From contig OX031071.1 in assembly GCA_943736015.1 (NCBI GenBank), positions 15,224,119 to 15,288,118 on the forward strand: DNA of 64,000 bases, in the 5' to 3' direction. Position numbers and translations under genes: made by a program. Shown piece by piece: positions 1 to 9,860 of the stretch. The first letter of the stretch is position 1. Each line of letters opens with the position of its first letter. This stretch comes from Tridacna crocea (Eukaryota > Mollusca > Bivalvia > Cardiida > Cardiidae). Under the pieces are notes generated by a model that worked only from the letters and a program-made list of their open reading frames with translations, was not told the DNA's origin and did not search any database.

Positions 1-546
1 TCACATCTATACCCAAATGCCTAAAGTACATCAGTCAGCTACAGACAATAAATCCTGATCACCCGGATGTAGACATGTTTGTCATCCGGGTCAGTAAGGT
101 GTGATAAACGCATGATTGCCACCTGGAAGACAAATCAATGGTTTGAAAATCCATTCACATGTCATTTGCTTATGTTACGTAACATCCTGATTAATTAACA
201 CAACCATGTTACAATCAACAGTCAGTGGACAAACAACAGACCGACAATTGATTGTCAATTCCATTGGACCCAAGAATATTCGTACATGTGGCACAGTCTA
301 TGGTTCGCGATTACGGAAGCGTGAAAATTAGCTGGTTGTAAAGAATACATTGTATTACGGAAATCGAGGTAAATTCAAATTGGTACTGAAAATGGTGGTC
401 GTAATTTCGGAATAGCGGGGTTCTCGTAATTCCGGGTTTATTATCATTGATCTTTAAGAAGGGAAAAATCCGTTCCGGCAAAAATCATTCTTAATAGCGG
501 GTTGCTCATACTGCCGGGGTGGTCGGAAGGAGAGGTTTTACTGTAT
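1..546. other. No recognisable gene
   Basis: AT-rich sequence without a convincing open frame, splice-site pair or repeat boundary. Short degenerate phrases containing TTCCGG and TTACGG recur between about 320 and 535, which could be the eroded edge of an older repeat. Nothing else is supported here. Confidence 0.5.
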
Positions 547-716
547 GTCACTTAAAAAACAGGTGTCGTCTGCAATGAAACGTTCCATGAGTCAATTTTT
601 CATGTTTTCGCGGATACGTAAGTGGCACCTATGAGACTGTAGTCAACGTAAATGGGTTTGTCGTCACGGTATTAAGAGATCGGAGGAAAACAAAGATTAG
701 AAATTTAGTTCCCTTT
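547..716 (+). repeat. Direct repeat, copy 1 (partner 1209-1376)
   Basis: The two copies share a core that includes CATGTTTTCGCGGATACGTA and a following GGCACCTATGAGAC block, with scattered substitutions and small gaps. They lie about 660 bp apart in the same orientation. No inverted ends or target duplication were seen, so this may be a local duplication or two pieces of one old dispersed element. Confidence 0.7.
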
Positions 717-779
717 GTTTGACTTATGCAGTAGGAAGCAGGAGGTACTGAAAGAATCTTCAGTCTTTTTTTAGTCACT

Positions 780-862
780 TGTCACATTAGGTTACATGCA
801 GGTTACCAGCATTTTCTCCTTTTCCCACAATGTTTTCTACCCTATCAAAGAAGAATTTGATT
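780..862. repeat. MITE-1 fragment
   Basis: It retains the right half of the MITE-1 central palindrome (ACCAGCATTTTCTCC, then CCCACAATGTTTTCTACCC). Both ends of the element are missing. Confidence 0.7.
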
Positions 863-901
863 GATTACTAGTTATTCTTACATCATATTGTATCTTTAAT
901 G

Positions 902-989
902 GCCTATTTCTAAATTCTTTAAACTGGAACAAGATTTTCTTTTTCATGGAAAAAGTTTCTGCAACAGCCCCCGGTTGCTTCTGAATTTA
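902..989 (+). repeat. Direct repeat (partner 1810-1908)
   Basis: A block reading from TATTTCTAAATTCTT to GGTTGCTTCTGAATTT recurs at 1810-1908. The second copy has an expanded T/G tract. Together with the 547/1209 pair it suggests that roughly 0.55-0.9 kb was duplicated in tandem with later rearrangement. Confidence 0.6.
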
Positions 990-1208
990 CTTTTGACTCG
1001 CGCGGTCACCAAAACTGGTTCAATATTTTCATGACCCTGGTAAGAAAACAGGGAAAAATTCGCTTTACCTTTCTTAGGTATCAGTTGCCTCGGAAAGCGT
1101 CTAAGTTGATTTCACGATTTTGTGCACAGCAGGTACCAGTCACGTATGGGTGAGATAGTCATCGTAACCAAATCAATGGCCCTAGTGAGAAAAAATGATA
1201 AAGAAAAT

Positions 1209-1376
1209 TCCTTACAATTTGACCTAAAAAAGGGTGTCGTGTGCTAGGACATGTGCCGTAAGTCGATTTTCTCATGTTTTCGCGGATACGTAACTGGCAC
1301 CTATGAGACGGTAGTCAACGGAAGTGGGTTTGCAGATTGGAGAAAAAAAAATATACATATTAGATATTCAGTTCCA
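1209..1376 (+). repeat. Direct repeat, copy 2 (partner 547-716)
   Basis: This is the second copy of the 547-716 block, with the same TTTTCGCGGATACGTAA core. It contains a short open frame that I consider chance. Confidence 0.7.
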
Positions 1377-1406
1377 CGCAAAAAATCTCAGTATTTCGTA
1401 GTTAGC

Positions 1407-1423
1407 CCCCCCCCCCCCCCCCC
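1407..1423. repeat. Poly-C tract
   Basis: An uninterrupted run of about 17 C residues, prone to slippage and G-quadruplex formation on the minus strand. Length may be unreliable in assembly. Confidence 0.9.
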
Positions 1424-1523
1424 AATCTTGAAATGCTTCCTACGTCGCTGTTCTATGGTATCTCTAATTGACTCTAAATAACAGCAAGGATGAAGCCGTT
1501 TCTGATGTGTATATGACACCTTT

Positions 1524-1610
1524 TGATAGCATAGAAAACATTGTGACAAAAGGTGAAATTGCTCGTCACGAGTAATTTCACCTTTTGTCACAATCTTTTC
1601 AAAAGGCTCC
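1524..1610. repeat. MITE-1 palindrome, variant centre
   Basis: A near-perfect inverted repeat runs from AAAACATTGTGACAAAAGG through a GCTCGTCACGAG centre to its complement. It is the MITE-1 layout with a different loop (GCTCG/CGAGC in place of GCTGGT/ACCAGC), like the copies at 3072 and 13341. Confidence 0.75.
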
Positions 1611-1735
1611 TACAAGCAATGGTAGAAACGAGTATCTTTTGAGTTAAGAGTAAAACCTTCTCTGATTGGATAATTTCACAGAGGGATGAGATTTGATTGG
1701 CTGATTGGAAGGGGGAGTGTTTCTGTTTATCCTTA

Positions 1736-1830
1736 TTAACCCTTTACCACATAATGACGCCTTTTAACACCCCTGAAAGAGAATGCTTTTGAAAATAATT
1801 TGTGAAAAGGCTTATTTCTAAATTCTTCAA
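1736..1830 (+). repeat. MITE-1 5' fragment
   Basis: It begins with TTAACCCTTTACCACATAAT and runs into the GAAAGAGAATGCTTTTGAAAA segment, then loses similarity before the palindrome is complete. It adjoins the 1810-1908 direct repeat. Confidence 0.65.
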
Positions 1831-1908
1831 ACTAGAACAAGATCTTTTTTTTTGGGGGGGGGGGGAGGAGTTTCTGCAACAGCAACCGGTCGCTTCTGAA
1901 TTTTATAT
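1810..1908 (+). repeat. Direct repeat (partner 902-989)
   Basis: Second copy of the 902-989 block, with a T9/G12-type homopolymer tract inserted in the middle. Confidence 0.6.
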
Positions 1909-2129
1909 TTGGTGTCAATTCACTCAAATAGACTCCTATATAATTCAATGTAAATTCCGCTAATTCCATACATTGTCACATGTTCCACGACATTCGTTCA
2001 TGAATAATATGCTCCAAATGTTTCAGAAACTTCACTAATCCCTTGATTTTCTAACAAATACATCCATCATGACCGATTGGATATTTCACAAAATTAGGTC
2101 AAACATGCGTACCATGTCTTTTTCCTAAC

Positions 2130-2192
2130 CACCACAGGTCCGGTACCCACATCTACTTCACAATTTCCAGCATCCCTACACAAGAAATAGTC
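2130..2192 (-). CDS. Candidate exon, cysteine-containing peptide
   Basis: On the minus strand a strong acceptor (TCTTTCTTTTCAG) precedes an open 63-base segment reading DYFLCRDAGNCEVDVGTG, ending at a possible GT donor (GTTAGG). The C-x5-C spacing with GNCEVD recalls the second zinc finger of nuclear-receptor DNA-binding domains, but the next expected cysteine is absent in this frame. I therefore do not assign a family. The frame stays open beyond the proposed donor to a TAA near 2097. It could be chance. Confidence 0.25.
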
Positions 2193-2199
2193 CTGAAAA

Positions 2200-2847
2200 G
2201 AAAGATGGATTTTAGCTCATTCAGCACAAAATACCCTTTTTCAAAACATCAGGTGAAAATAATGTGAGAAAAGCAATCATGCAATGAAGCATGCAATATC
2301 AAAAAAAGGTTTCATTTTTTTTCAAGAACTACTTTAGCACCATACGACCCGGAAGTACTTCTTTAGGTGATTTGACACCATTTGCGCGCAGCGGTTAAAC
2401 ATAAGCCTTCACCCCCGTTTCGTATTTTGGTTCAAACTTCTTGGTGGAAGAAGGAACTGTAGAGATCACATCTTGCACAATTTGTATTGTGTGTTAAGTT
2501 CTCTTCTTATCATAATTGGATTTAAAACTTATCTTTTTCTATTATTTAGCTCGGTAGTTTTACAGTAGAAAGTTGTAGATCTTTGCGTTTTTTGAGAAAG
2601 AACATTACAGTGTATTTAGGTATAAGAAAAATGAAGTCAATTTCTTTTAGATAAAACAATTAATTGACTCATAGGATACACTGGTCCATTAACATAGAAG
2701 ATTGGCAAATAAATGAAATGCTTCAGACCAGGTCAGCCTGCACAGAAATAATAGTATTTGTCTGTGAAAGGTCAAAAAATTGTGGGGGAAAAGGAGCGTA
2801 TTCTGCTTTTCTGCAATATTGTCAATGATATAACTTCTGTGGGTCTT
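2200..2847. other. No recognisable gene
   Basis: AT-rich DNA. On the minus strand near 2405-2495 a short open run reads like coding sequence (QDVISTVPSS) but has no clear acceptor. Nothing else is supported. Confidence 0.4.
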
Positions 2848-3075
2848 TAAACCTCTACCACACAATCCCGACTATGGACAACCCTGAGAAAATAGCCCTT
2901 TTATTAAAAAAAAAACATACAAGAAAAGGAGAAAATGTTGGTAAGCAGCATTTCTCCTTTTTCCACAATGTTTTCAGCCCTATCATAGATAAATTTCAGC
3001 ATTGAGCCATATTAAATTGTTTGCAAATGCTTTCAAGTTGGAAAAAGCCCAGGGATTTGTATAGCAATGGGTTAA
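2848..3075 (+). mobile_element. MITE-1, diverged full-length copy
   Basis: The left end has ACCACACAATCCCGAC and the right end AGCAATGGGTTAA. The palindrome centre is worn (GGTAAGCAGC). The terminal TTAA at 3072-3075 is also the first TTAA of the next copy. Confidence 0.75.
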
Positions 3076-3270
3076 CCCTTTCCCAAACAAGCCCTGGTTT
3101 CTATGTGTCTGCAGTAAAAGTCTGTTGAAAATAGATCTACTGTGGGAAAAGGAGAAATTGCTCGTAACGAGCAATGTTTCCATTGCCCACAGTGTTTTCT
3201 ACCCTTTTTGAGAACTTTCTGCCATTTTCTCCAAATCTAAAATCGTCATCTTCAAACTCCTTTACATGTA
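3072..3270 (+). mobile_element. MITE-1, GCTCG-centre subfamily
   Basis: It starts TTAACCCTTTCCCAAACAAG and contains GAGAAATTGCTCGTAACGAG in the centre. The right terminus is eroded. It shares the TTAA at 3072 with its left neighbour, as expected if one element inserted at the TTAA end of another. Confidence 0.75.
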
Positions 3271-4059
3271 TTTGTCTGGTATTTAGCTGAAATCTAAGAG
3301 CAATAAAACGTTCGAATATTGGTAAGTATTACCAGCCGAAATACCATATGACGTAATCAAAATTTGTGCTTTATGATATGTGAACAAAAATCACTGGTTC
3401 AAGGACAGTCACGGAATTAGGGCAGAAGTTTGACAATAAATGAATGATGTTTAAGACGGCCTTTAACACCATACAATTAATCTCTCATATTAGAATCATA
3501 CATCCACCCATCCATCCATTTACCCAATGAACGGCCTTACCAACCCATAAAATGCCACAAGCAATCTTCCTATCTCAAATCTCCTAAAATATCTTTAAAT
3601 ATCCAATCCCCTACATCTCTGTTGTACCCAAATCTGTGGTCTTGTCATCTTTCTCAAAATTAACACCATTTAAAGCACTCTTTTTCTTCATTAAAGAACG
3701 ATTTGAGAGGTATTTTTTAATTAGTCTCATGAACAAAGTGTTAAAAAAGACTAGAGGTAGGTAAAGGTGTTTTAGAAACCAAAATGAACACGAAATAGGG
3801 CGAACTGCAAGAGGACGAAAGGAATCAAGGCCGACACCAGAAGATGACGTCATAAGACAGTGGACGAAAAAATCAACAAAAATTCAAAATGGCCGAAAAA
3901 AGTCTTATGGGGTTTGTAATTTGAATTATGAAATTTGACGATTTTAAGTTTTTTTCGTACGTGTAACCTATAGGCGGTCTTCAGACCGCGCCTTCGGCGC
4001 CGTCTTTCGCCCGTATGAAAAAGATCATATAAAAATAACAAATTAGATTTGGGAAAGTT
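3271..4059. other. No recognisable gene
   Basis: AT-rich DNA with a short degenerate ATCC run near 3508-3530. Open frames on the minus strand at 3611-4068 are basic or low-complexity with no splice support. I regard them as chance. Confidence 0.45.
3973..4001. other. Double hairpin
   Basis: Two adjacent GC-rich stem-loops: GCGGTCTTCAGACCGC followed immediately by GGCGCCTTCGGCGCC-like sequence. They stand out from AT-rich surroundings and may be the end of an unrecognised repeat. Confidence 0.6.
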
Positions 4060-4124
4060 AGACAGCACTGTGGGAAGAGGAGAAGATCCTGCTTACCAGC
4101 ATTTTCTCCTATACTAACTATGAT
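4060..4124 (+). repeat. MITE-1 core fragment
   Basis: Half-palindrome pieces (GCACTGTGGGAAGAGGAGAA, ACCAGCATTTTCTCC) without either terminus. Confidence 0.6.
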
Positions 4125-4262
4125 TTAACCCATTACCACACAATCCCTACTTTTGACGACCCTGAGAAAGAAGCTTTTACAAAACATTGTGGGAAAAAGG
4201 AGAAAATGCTGGTAATCAGCCTCTTCTCCTTTTCCTACAATGTTTTCTACCCTTCACAAAAT
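4125..4262 (+). mobile_element. MITE-1, 3'-truncated
   Basis: It starts at TTAACCCATTACCACACAAT and is well preserved through the central palindrome. It loses similarity after CTACCCTTCACAAAA. Confidence 0.85.
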
Positions 4263-4349
4263 TTAACTTAAGAATCTAAAAATTGAAAACTGTTATACAA
4301 TATTAAAATCTTTTCTTTTTGTTTCATGCCTGAGAAGTTCTCCTTGTAC

Positions 4350-4571
4350 ACTTTAAAAACATAATCCTGACTCCAAAAGATCCTGAGGGTGAGGGCTTTT
4401 GAAAACATGAAAAAAGGAGAAAATGCTTGCAGCCAGCATTGTCTCCTTTTCCCACAATGTTTTCAACCCTTTTAGAGGCATTTTGTATCATTTTAACCAC
4501 ATTTGACTTATTGTCTGCAAATGCTTTCAATGTGGACAATTCCAAAATTTTATGGTGATGTAAAAGATTAA
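4350..4571 (+). mobile_element. MITE-1, diverged
   Basis: Central palindrome GAAAATGCTTGCAGCCAGCA, followed by the TTGTCTGCAAATGCTTTCAA segment typical of the right half. Its right end runs into the TTAATGTAA that flanks the 4577-8013 element. Confidence 0.75.
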
Positions 4572-4576
4572 TGTAA

Positions 4577-4890
4577 GAAAGTGACTATTTACCCGACCGT
4601 CGTGTACGCACTGAAGAAAATTCATATTGCGAGCACGACTGTCGTGTACTCAATGAAGGAAAACTTCTTGGGTGCCCGACTGTCGTGTACTCAATGAAGG
4701 AAAACTCGTTGGGTGCCCGACGGTCGTGCACAGACTGATGAAATTTCGTCTTGGGGGCACGATTACGTGCCCGCTATTTCCAATTTCTTCATTCCGTACA
4801 CGATGCGGTCGTGTACGCACTGAAGAAATGGGATCTTACGTACACGTGTAAATGGGTTGGACCAAAACGCAGACTGGTATGTGAACCGGC
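4577..4890 (+). repeat. Left arm of 4577-8013 element
   Basis: Four 43-bp subrepeats lie at about 4595-4765, followed by a non-repeated section ending near GGTTGGACCAAAACGCAGAC. It is inverted relative to 7700-8013. Confidence 0.8.
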
Positions 4891-4924
4891 ACGGCATAAA
4901 CCGTCTCAGTGGAGCAATAGTCAT

Positions 4925-5050
4925 CTATACAGGGCGCCATGCCCGAAGGGTCGTATTATGTTATACACCCGGTCATCCGTCCCTCAGCAATTATTTGTGT
5001 GAGCAACTCCTCCTACAATTTCCATCGGAATTAGATCTACTTCAAACCTG
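4925..5050 (+). repeat. Pearl-like head fragment
   Basis: Contains GGTCATCCGTCC and GCAACTCCTCCTACAATTTC. The same phrase recurs at 5880-5995 and resembles the heads of the tandem-core elements elsewhere in the window. Confidence 0.55.
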
Positions 5051-5605
5051 CCACAATGAATGCCCATGATGTCCATTTGTGCATGTGACTCTCAAAATTC
5101 GGATCACTGTTTGTATTATGAAATTATCTACCCTTTACTTCTGAAATGGCCAACTTTTTACTTGAATTTCTGTTCAGGCCATAACTTCCAAGCTATCAAA
5201 ATCAAAGGACTGATAGTCCTGAGAGTGGCGTGGTGGGTGATGTGTTAGGAATTTTCACCATTACTTAGCTTTCAAAGGTAATCTATTAATAGTTAATAGG
5301 TTTTTTTTAGTTAGTAAGTTATGGCCTGGGCATTCAAACATAAAATTAACAAAGGGCAATAACTCAGACAAGAGTAGTAGAGTTATGGTTCATATGCATC
5401 GCACTTTTCCATAATTTTTTCTATCAGTGTATATAGTTTCTAGTTGATACCTTTAACTGCTTGGAAGTTACGGCTTGAACAAAAATTCAAAGTGAAAAGT
5501 TGGCTATTTCAGAAATCAAGTGCAGGTAATTTTAGAACGCAAACAGTGACCCAAATTTTGAGAGTCACATGCACAACTAGACATCATAAAGATTCACTGT
5601 GGTGA
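5035..5605. repeat. Large degenerate palindrome
   Basis: The sequence CATGTGACTCTCAAAATT near 5081 reappears inverted as TTTTGAGAGTCACATGCAC near 5555. The GGCCAACTTTTTACTTGAAT block at 5148 reappears inverted near 5500. The two arms of about 260 bp meet around 5310. Confidence 0.7.
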
Positions 5606-5608
5606 ATG

Positions 5609-5715
5609 AGTCATTTCGACTACCGGTCATTTCGACACCCGGTAATTTTGACACTTTTAGGTCGTTTCGACCGCCGGTGAATTTTTCTTTTGCAAAATTT
5701 GGTCATTTCGACAAC
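5609..5715 (+). repeat. Subrepeat array, GGTCATTTCGAC unit
   Basis: Several copies of a short unit (GGTCATTTCGACACCCGG and variants such as GGTCGTTTCGACCGCCGG) in tandem. Another block with the same unit lies at 6001-6056 in the same orientation, separated by unrelated sequence. Probably the subterminal array of a larger element. Confidence 0.65.
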
Positions 5716-5759
5716 CGATCAGTGCTTTCCTAGACAGTTTAACTGCTGTGTTTATCAAT

Positions 5760-6000
5760 GTTCTACTTTCTGTATCCATATTTGCTGCACCAGTGCACCT
5801 GTCCATGCCTTTCTAGTCATCCTTTTACCAGTGCTCCGCCAAGCGTAGCTGGCATCCTTTTTATATGCCCAAAAGCTCGTGTTACCTTATACTGTACATC
5901 CGGTCGTCCGTCCGTCCGTCCGTTTGCAATTTCTTATGTGCGCAACTCCTCCTACAGTTTCCATCGGAATTAGATCTATTTGAAATTTGTCACAAAGGTA
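5760..6000 (+). repeat. Composite repeat: CAGTGCACCTATCC block plus pearl-like head
   Basis: 5785-5835 matches a phrase found at 56592, 61043 and (inverted) 63860. 5895-5995 contains CCGTCCGTCCGTCCG followed by CAACTCCTCCTACAGTTTCC, like 4960-5050. It interrupts the GGTCATTTCGAC array. Confidence 0.5.
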
Positions 6001-6056
6001 TCCAGTCGTTTCGGCACTCGGTCATTTCTACACCCAGTCAGTTCGACACTTTTTCA
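6001..6056 (+). repeat. Subrepeat array, GGTCATTTCGAC unit, second part
   Basis: Three degenerate units (CAGTCGTTTCGGCACTCGG, GGTCATTTCTACACCCAG, CAGTTCGACACTTT) continue the array interrupted after 5715. Confidence 0.55.
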
Positions 6057-6317
6057 TGTAAATGAAGGTCGGACTGCACAAACGTGAGGTCTGATATTGG
6101 ATCCACTTTTACCGATAGAGAAATATCTTTTTCCCAAAAATACCTTTGAAATATCAAACGTTAGGATTTTACCTTTGGCTTTGAATTTACATATCAATTA
6201 TTTAGCGGGATACGGGGTAAACTCGATAAGTACAATTAATGGTAAGCCAAGCTTTTCCACTGAAACTATGAAGGCGGTTGATTGTCTAAGAGTACACAAC
6301 AAAGGACAAGAATTCTG

Positions 6318-6537
6318 ACTCGATCACAACATTTGACGACGTGTGCGTGTACTTCTTAAAATCATTTGCAGACAACAAATTCAATGTGACTCAATGTGAT
6401 GGAATTTTTCTTTGATCATATGGTTAAAAACATTGTATGAAAAGGATAAAATGTGTGTGTGTGTTTTTTTTTTTACAATATGTCCAAAAGGCTTGTAACT
6501 GAAGGTCATTACAACTTGGGATTGTGTGGTAAAGGGT
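6318..6537 (-). mobile_element. MITE-1, strongly diverged
   Basis: Retains AATCATTTGCAGACAACAAA on the left and GGATTGTGTGGTAAAGGGT on the right. The palindrome is replaced by a GT/T-rich tract. Confidence 0.6.
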
Positions 6538-7302
6538 ACGGGAGATAATTTGTGCAGTAGATGAAAGATCGGACGGTATGGTTTGTGTAGTCAGATATTG
6601 ATTTCTGTAGTTTATTTCAGTGGAGGGGAAAAATAAAAATTTCTACAAAGTAATTTTTTATCGCCCTGTGTCACATGTTGGATGCTGCCATCTCATACAT
6701 GTATCGCACGAAAGCGCCTGTTTTCTCCTCCCGACCACACCCCTACTTCCTTTAAAAATTCCAAATTATTCATTAAACTCCAAAAACAAACACACCAAAC
6801 AACTATTAACATATTCTTGTCACTGCAAATTTAAGTAGTCTATATTGTTATTTCCAACAGCACATATAGTATACGAGGGTTTTTTTTTTATATTCGTAGA
6901 CTTTTTCTCCTGTATTTTTATTTCTCACTTAATCCAATATCAAATGTGGAAAAAATTAAACGGTCATGTCTTCTTGTTTTAACAATGGTCCATTTTTAAT
7001 GATTTTTATCAAAACGTGCATAAAAATGGTCTCCTATGTTGCGCTACCCGGGGCGCGCCATATTTTGAAATATCGCGAAGTCACAAGGGTTTGCAAAACC
7101 AGCTTACAGTTATCGTAATACAGATCAGAATTGGCGCGAAATCACACAACGTCGTTGTAATGTAATAATGTCATCTCCATTAAAATTTTAGAACGTTACT
7201 TTGAAAACTTTCCAAGTTACATAGAAACTAGTACTGTGCATCGCGTTTCGTTTTAAGGAAAAATGGTGTAGACTGACGACGTCGGAACCAGGGCGGTGAT
7301 AA
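6538..7302. other. No recognisable gene
   Basis: AT-rich interior of the 4577-8013 element. It becomes more GC-rich from about 7035 (GGGCGCGCC), leading into the mariner remnant; that part may be the mariner 5' flank. No terminal repeat was found. Confidence 0.4.
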
Positions 7303-7606
7303 AATTGTGTCGGACTCGGGAAAACGCCAACAGAAACGTTCAATTTAATAAGAAGCTTAAGTACAAGGTCAAAATGCAGTCGTGCCCTAGTGTTCAGCTG
7401 GCACGGCCGGTTTAGAGAAGGACGGGTGTCAGCTGAGGACGATGAAAGGTGCGGACGAAGACCATCTGTAGGGCAGACAAACGGAGTAAAGTGAAACCCA
7501 TGCTTGATAGAGACAGACGCTTAACGGTCAGAGCTATTTCCGAGGATTTAGATATTTCCGCTTCCACAGTGTACAAAATAATAACAGATGATTTGAACAT
7601 GGTATG
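7303..7606 (+). pseudogene. Mariner transposase N-terminal fossil
   Basis: Conceptual translation from 7303 gives GLGKTPTETFNLIRSLS then SWHGRFREGRVSAEDDERCG, a close match to the first helix-turn-helix of mariner transposases (family pattern FxWxxRFxEGRxxxxDDxRxGRPS). It hits TGA at 7492. After a frame change it continues LDRDRRLTVRAISEDLDIS and STVYKIITDDL, the second helix-turn-helix. The catalytic DDD half is missing; sequence after 7612 belongs to the arm of the enclosing element. A dead N-terminal remnant. Confidence 0.85.
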
Positions 7607-7699
7607 TTAAAAAGAATAAAACGTGCCGTGCAGGTGAGTCAAAGTTAGTTGTGACATGGTTTCTGTGATGCCGTTTTGATGTCGCGTTGACGTCGTTTT

Positions 7700-8013
7700 A
7701 TGAATACTGCCGTGTGCTCCAATGAGACTGTCTACGCCGTGCCGATTCACGTAAGAGTCTGCGTTTTGGCCCAACCCATTTACACGTGTACGTAAGATCC
7801 CATTTCTTCAGTGCGTACACGACCGCATCGTGTACGGAATGAAGAAATTGGAAATAGCAGGCACGTAATCGTGCCCCCAAGACGAAATTTCATCAGTCTG
7901 TGCACGACCGTCGGGCACCCAACGAGTTTTCCTTCATTGAGTACACGACAGTCGGACTCGCAGTATGAAATTTCTTCAGTGTGTACACGACTGTCGGGTA
8001 AATATCATCGGCC
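7700..8013 (-). repeat. Right arm of 4577-8013 element
   Basis: Inverted copy of 4577-4890, including the GTACACGACCGCATCGTGTA segment and 43-bp subrepeats. It ends at GTCGGGTAAATA followed by the target duplication. Confidence 0.8.
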
Positions 8014-8022
8014 TTAATGTAA

Positions 8023-8536
8023 ATTGACTGATTTATTAATGATGACTGAAGGATTGAAAAGAGATATAGATAAAAGAAAGAAGGGTGGATAGATAAATAC
8101 TAAGGGCATGAATTCAAATGATGAAAAAAGGGATATCCCTTGTATTAATTTATTGTCCTTATCTTATCTATCCCTAGTCAAAAGTGTTAACTGGATCATG
8201 AAACATCCTTTCAGAGATCCCATAACTCTTTACCAGACATTAAAACTTTTGACTTTGTTAAATCCAAAGAATTAGCACACAATAAATAAAGTATGGCTTA
8301 TATTTGTTGGTTCTGTCTTTTGAAGACTGAAAACACAGTGGGAAAGGAGGAATTTTATTGATTTATGGTGGTCACTGGTCGTGTTGAACAGTTTGAGTCT
8401 GTCAATTATTAATTGAAGCTTTATAAAATTTCTCATACCCCTTTGCAATGAAACTACATATTGTAAATTTTGTAAATATCCATTCTTGACCACTTTCTGC
8501 CTCAACCTTTATTATTATTACTGTTATGGCTCATTA
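8023..8536. other. AT-rich, no gene
   Basis: No supported gene. A weak MITE-1 trace (CTCTTTACCAGACATTAAAA near 8228, AACACAGTGGGAAAGGAGGA near 8329) suggests an eroded copy. Confidence 0.45.
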
Positions 8537-8775
8537 ACTCTATAGTAAACGACAAAATTTTAGACTCAGTTGTCCAAATATATTGAAAGCATTATATTTT
8601 GCAGAGGTCAAAATAAAAGTGACTAAAATTCAAAATTTATATGGAAGAGGATGGAAAACATAGTTGGAAAAGGAGAAATTGCTGGTTACCAGCATTTTCT
8701 CCTTTTCCCACAATGTTTTCAAAAGGCTTCTTTCTCAGGGTCATCAAAAGTCGGCACTGTGTGGTAAAGGGTTCA
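8537..8775 (-). mobile_element. MITE-1, reverse orientation
   Basis: Central palindrome GAGAAATTGCTGGTTACCAG with well-kept flanks. The right end reads GTGTGGTAAAGGGTT but the terminal AA is lost. The left end is eroded. Confidence 0.8.
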
Positions 8776-9125
8776 TAAAAATTCATAAAGGTAATTAATC
8801 TATGTACTAAAGTCGTACATTTACTTTAACTTACCAGACAAAAGTTTGATACCCATATTCTACTAAAAATACCAAACATTACGTGGAATTTTGAAAAACA
8901 AATGCATTTAGCATACCAAGGAAATGAACTAAAAATAGAGATGCCTGTTTAAATCTTCCGTTGACTGTTAGCAATTCAAAATCATTTCATCAGCTACTTT
9001 ATTTCTGTATCAATATTATATGATCTCAAAAGTCAAAATACTTATTTTATGTTTCAAGACAAGATTTACAAGTAATACAATCCATAAACATAGTCAATTA
9101 ATATGTGAATTTTCTTTTTGAAAAT
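8776..9125. other. No recognisable gene
   Basis: AT-rich with no open frame, splice pair or repeat boundary that I can support. Confidence 0.5.
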
Positions 9126-9336
9126 AGGGGTCTAAGTGTCTCACTAAAATAGGGGTCTATGTGTCTCAGGGGTCTAATTGTCACCCAAATTTTAAGGGGT
9201 CTAAATGGTCAGGGGTCTAAGTGTCTGACATCCATTTGAGACACTTAGACCCCTGCCCATTTACATTATGATTTAGACCCCTTAAAATTTTAGAATTTGG
9301 GTGATATCTAGACCCCTTTGAGACACTTAGACCCCT
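9126..9336. mobile_element. Fold-back element, AGGGGTCTAAGTGTCTCA subrepeats
   Basis: Two inverted arms are each made of repeated AGGGGTCTAAGTGTCTCA-like units, with an internal pair GTCACCCAAATTTTAAGGGG and its complement. The arms meet near 9228. About 210 bp in all, and no clear target duplication. Confidence 0.75.
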
Positions 9337-9604
9337 TTTTATATTTAGGAACCAATTTTTTCCTGTTCGTTTGCATCGTAATATTTGGTGTTATCACTTT
9401 AGAATGTTTTTCCATATAGAGTAAATTCACCTAACACCGACGGGCCGACAACCCCCCCTCATGTCAACACCCCTAATGTTTTAGCCTTATGCATACTTGC
9501 CTTAGGCCAAAGATATGAAAATATCTTTGTTTGTTATGAAATTAACATGTCTGTAACCTTTGGTGCCAAACTGAGCACCCATTTTAAAATTTGACTGAAT
9601 TGAT

Positions 9605-9700
9605 GGAAACGTCCCTGGTTACTTTTAGTTAAAACATCCCCATTTCCATTCCAAATTGGTTAAAACGTCCCCTTAAAACGTCCCCTGTAGACGACCCCTG
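9605..9700 (-). repeat. GGGACGTTTTAACC subrepeats, left block
   Basis: Degenerate copies of GGTTAAAACGTCCCC. The same unit in inverted orientation occupies 12052-12160. The two blocks may be the arms of one 2.5-kb element, but no target duplication was found. Confidence 0.6.
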
Positions 9701-9860
9701 TATATCTTTTAAACTTATAAAAGTTATTACTTTAATCTTGTTTGATCATTTCAGAAAACTTTCATATTTGATGTGTAACATTATGATGTCATTTATTGTT
9801 ACAGGCCTTAGAATTTTAGCCCATATCCTGCCGAACTTATAGTTTGAAGAGGCACAACAT

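Larger units (their letters stand above)
4577..8013. mobile_element. Long-TIR element with 43-bp subrepeats, 9-bp TSD
   Basis: A 3.4-kb unit is flanked on both sides by TTAATGTAA (4568-4576 and 8014-8022). Its ends are inverted copies of about 310 bp, starting near TATTTACCCGAC. Each arm contains tandem units of about 43 bp beginning CGACTGTCGTGTAC. Both arms carry the same open frame (WDLTYTCKWVG) through their high similarity, so it is probably not a gene. A 9-bp duplication with long terminal repeats fits the Mutator-like (MULE) group; this is inference. The interior is filled with unrelated fragments, including a mariner fossil, and no transposase of the element itself was seen. Confidence 0.75.

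Noticed and set aside
2130-2192. Nuclear-receptor zinc finger call
   Set aside because: GNCEVD and C-x5-C fit, but the following cysteines are absent; kept only as an anonymous candidate exon.
4751-5002. Open frame shared by both arms of the 4577-8013 element (WDLTYTCKWVG)
   Set aside because: It is present in both arms because the arms are copies. The frame runs through subrepeats and has no family likeness.
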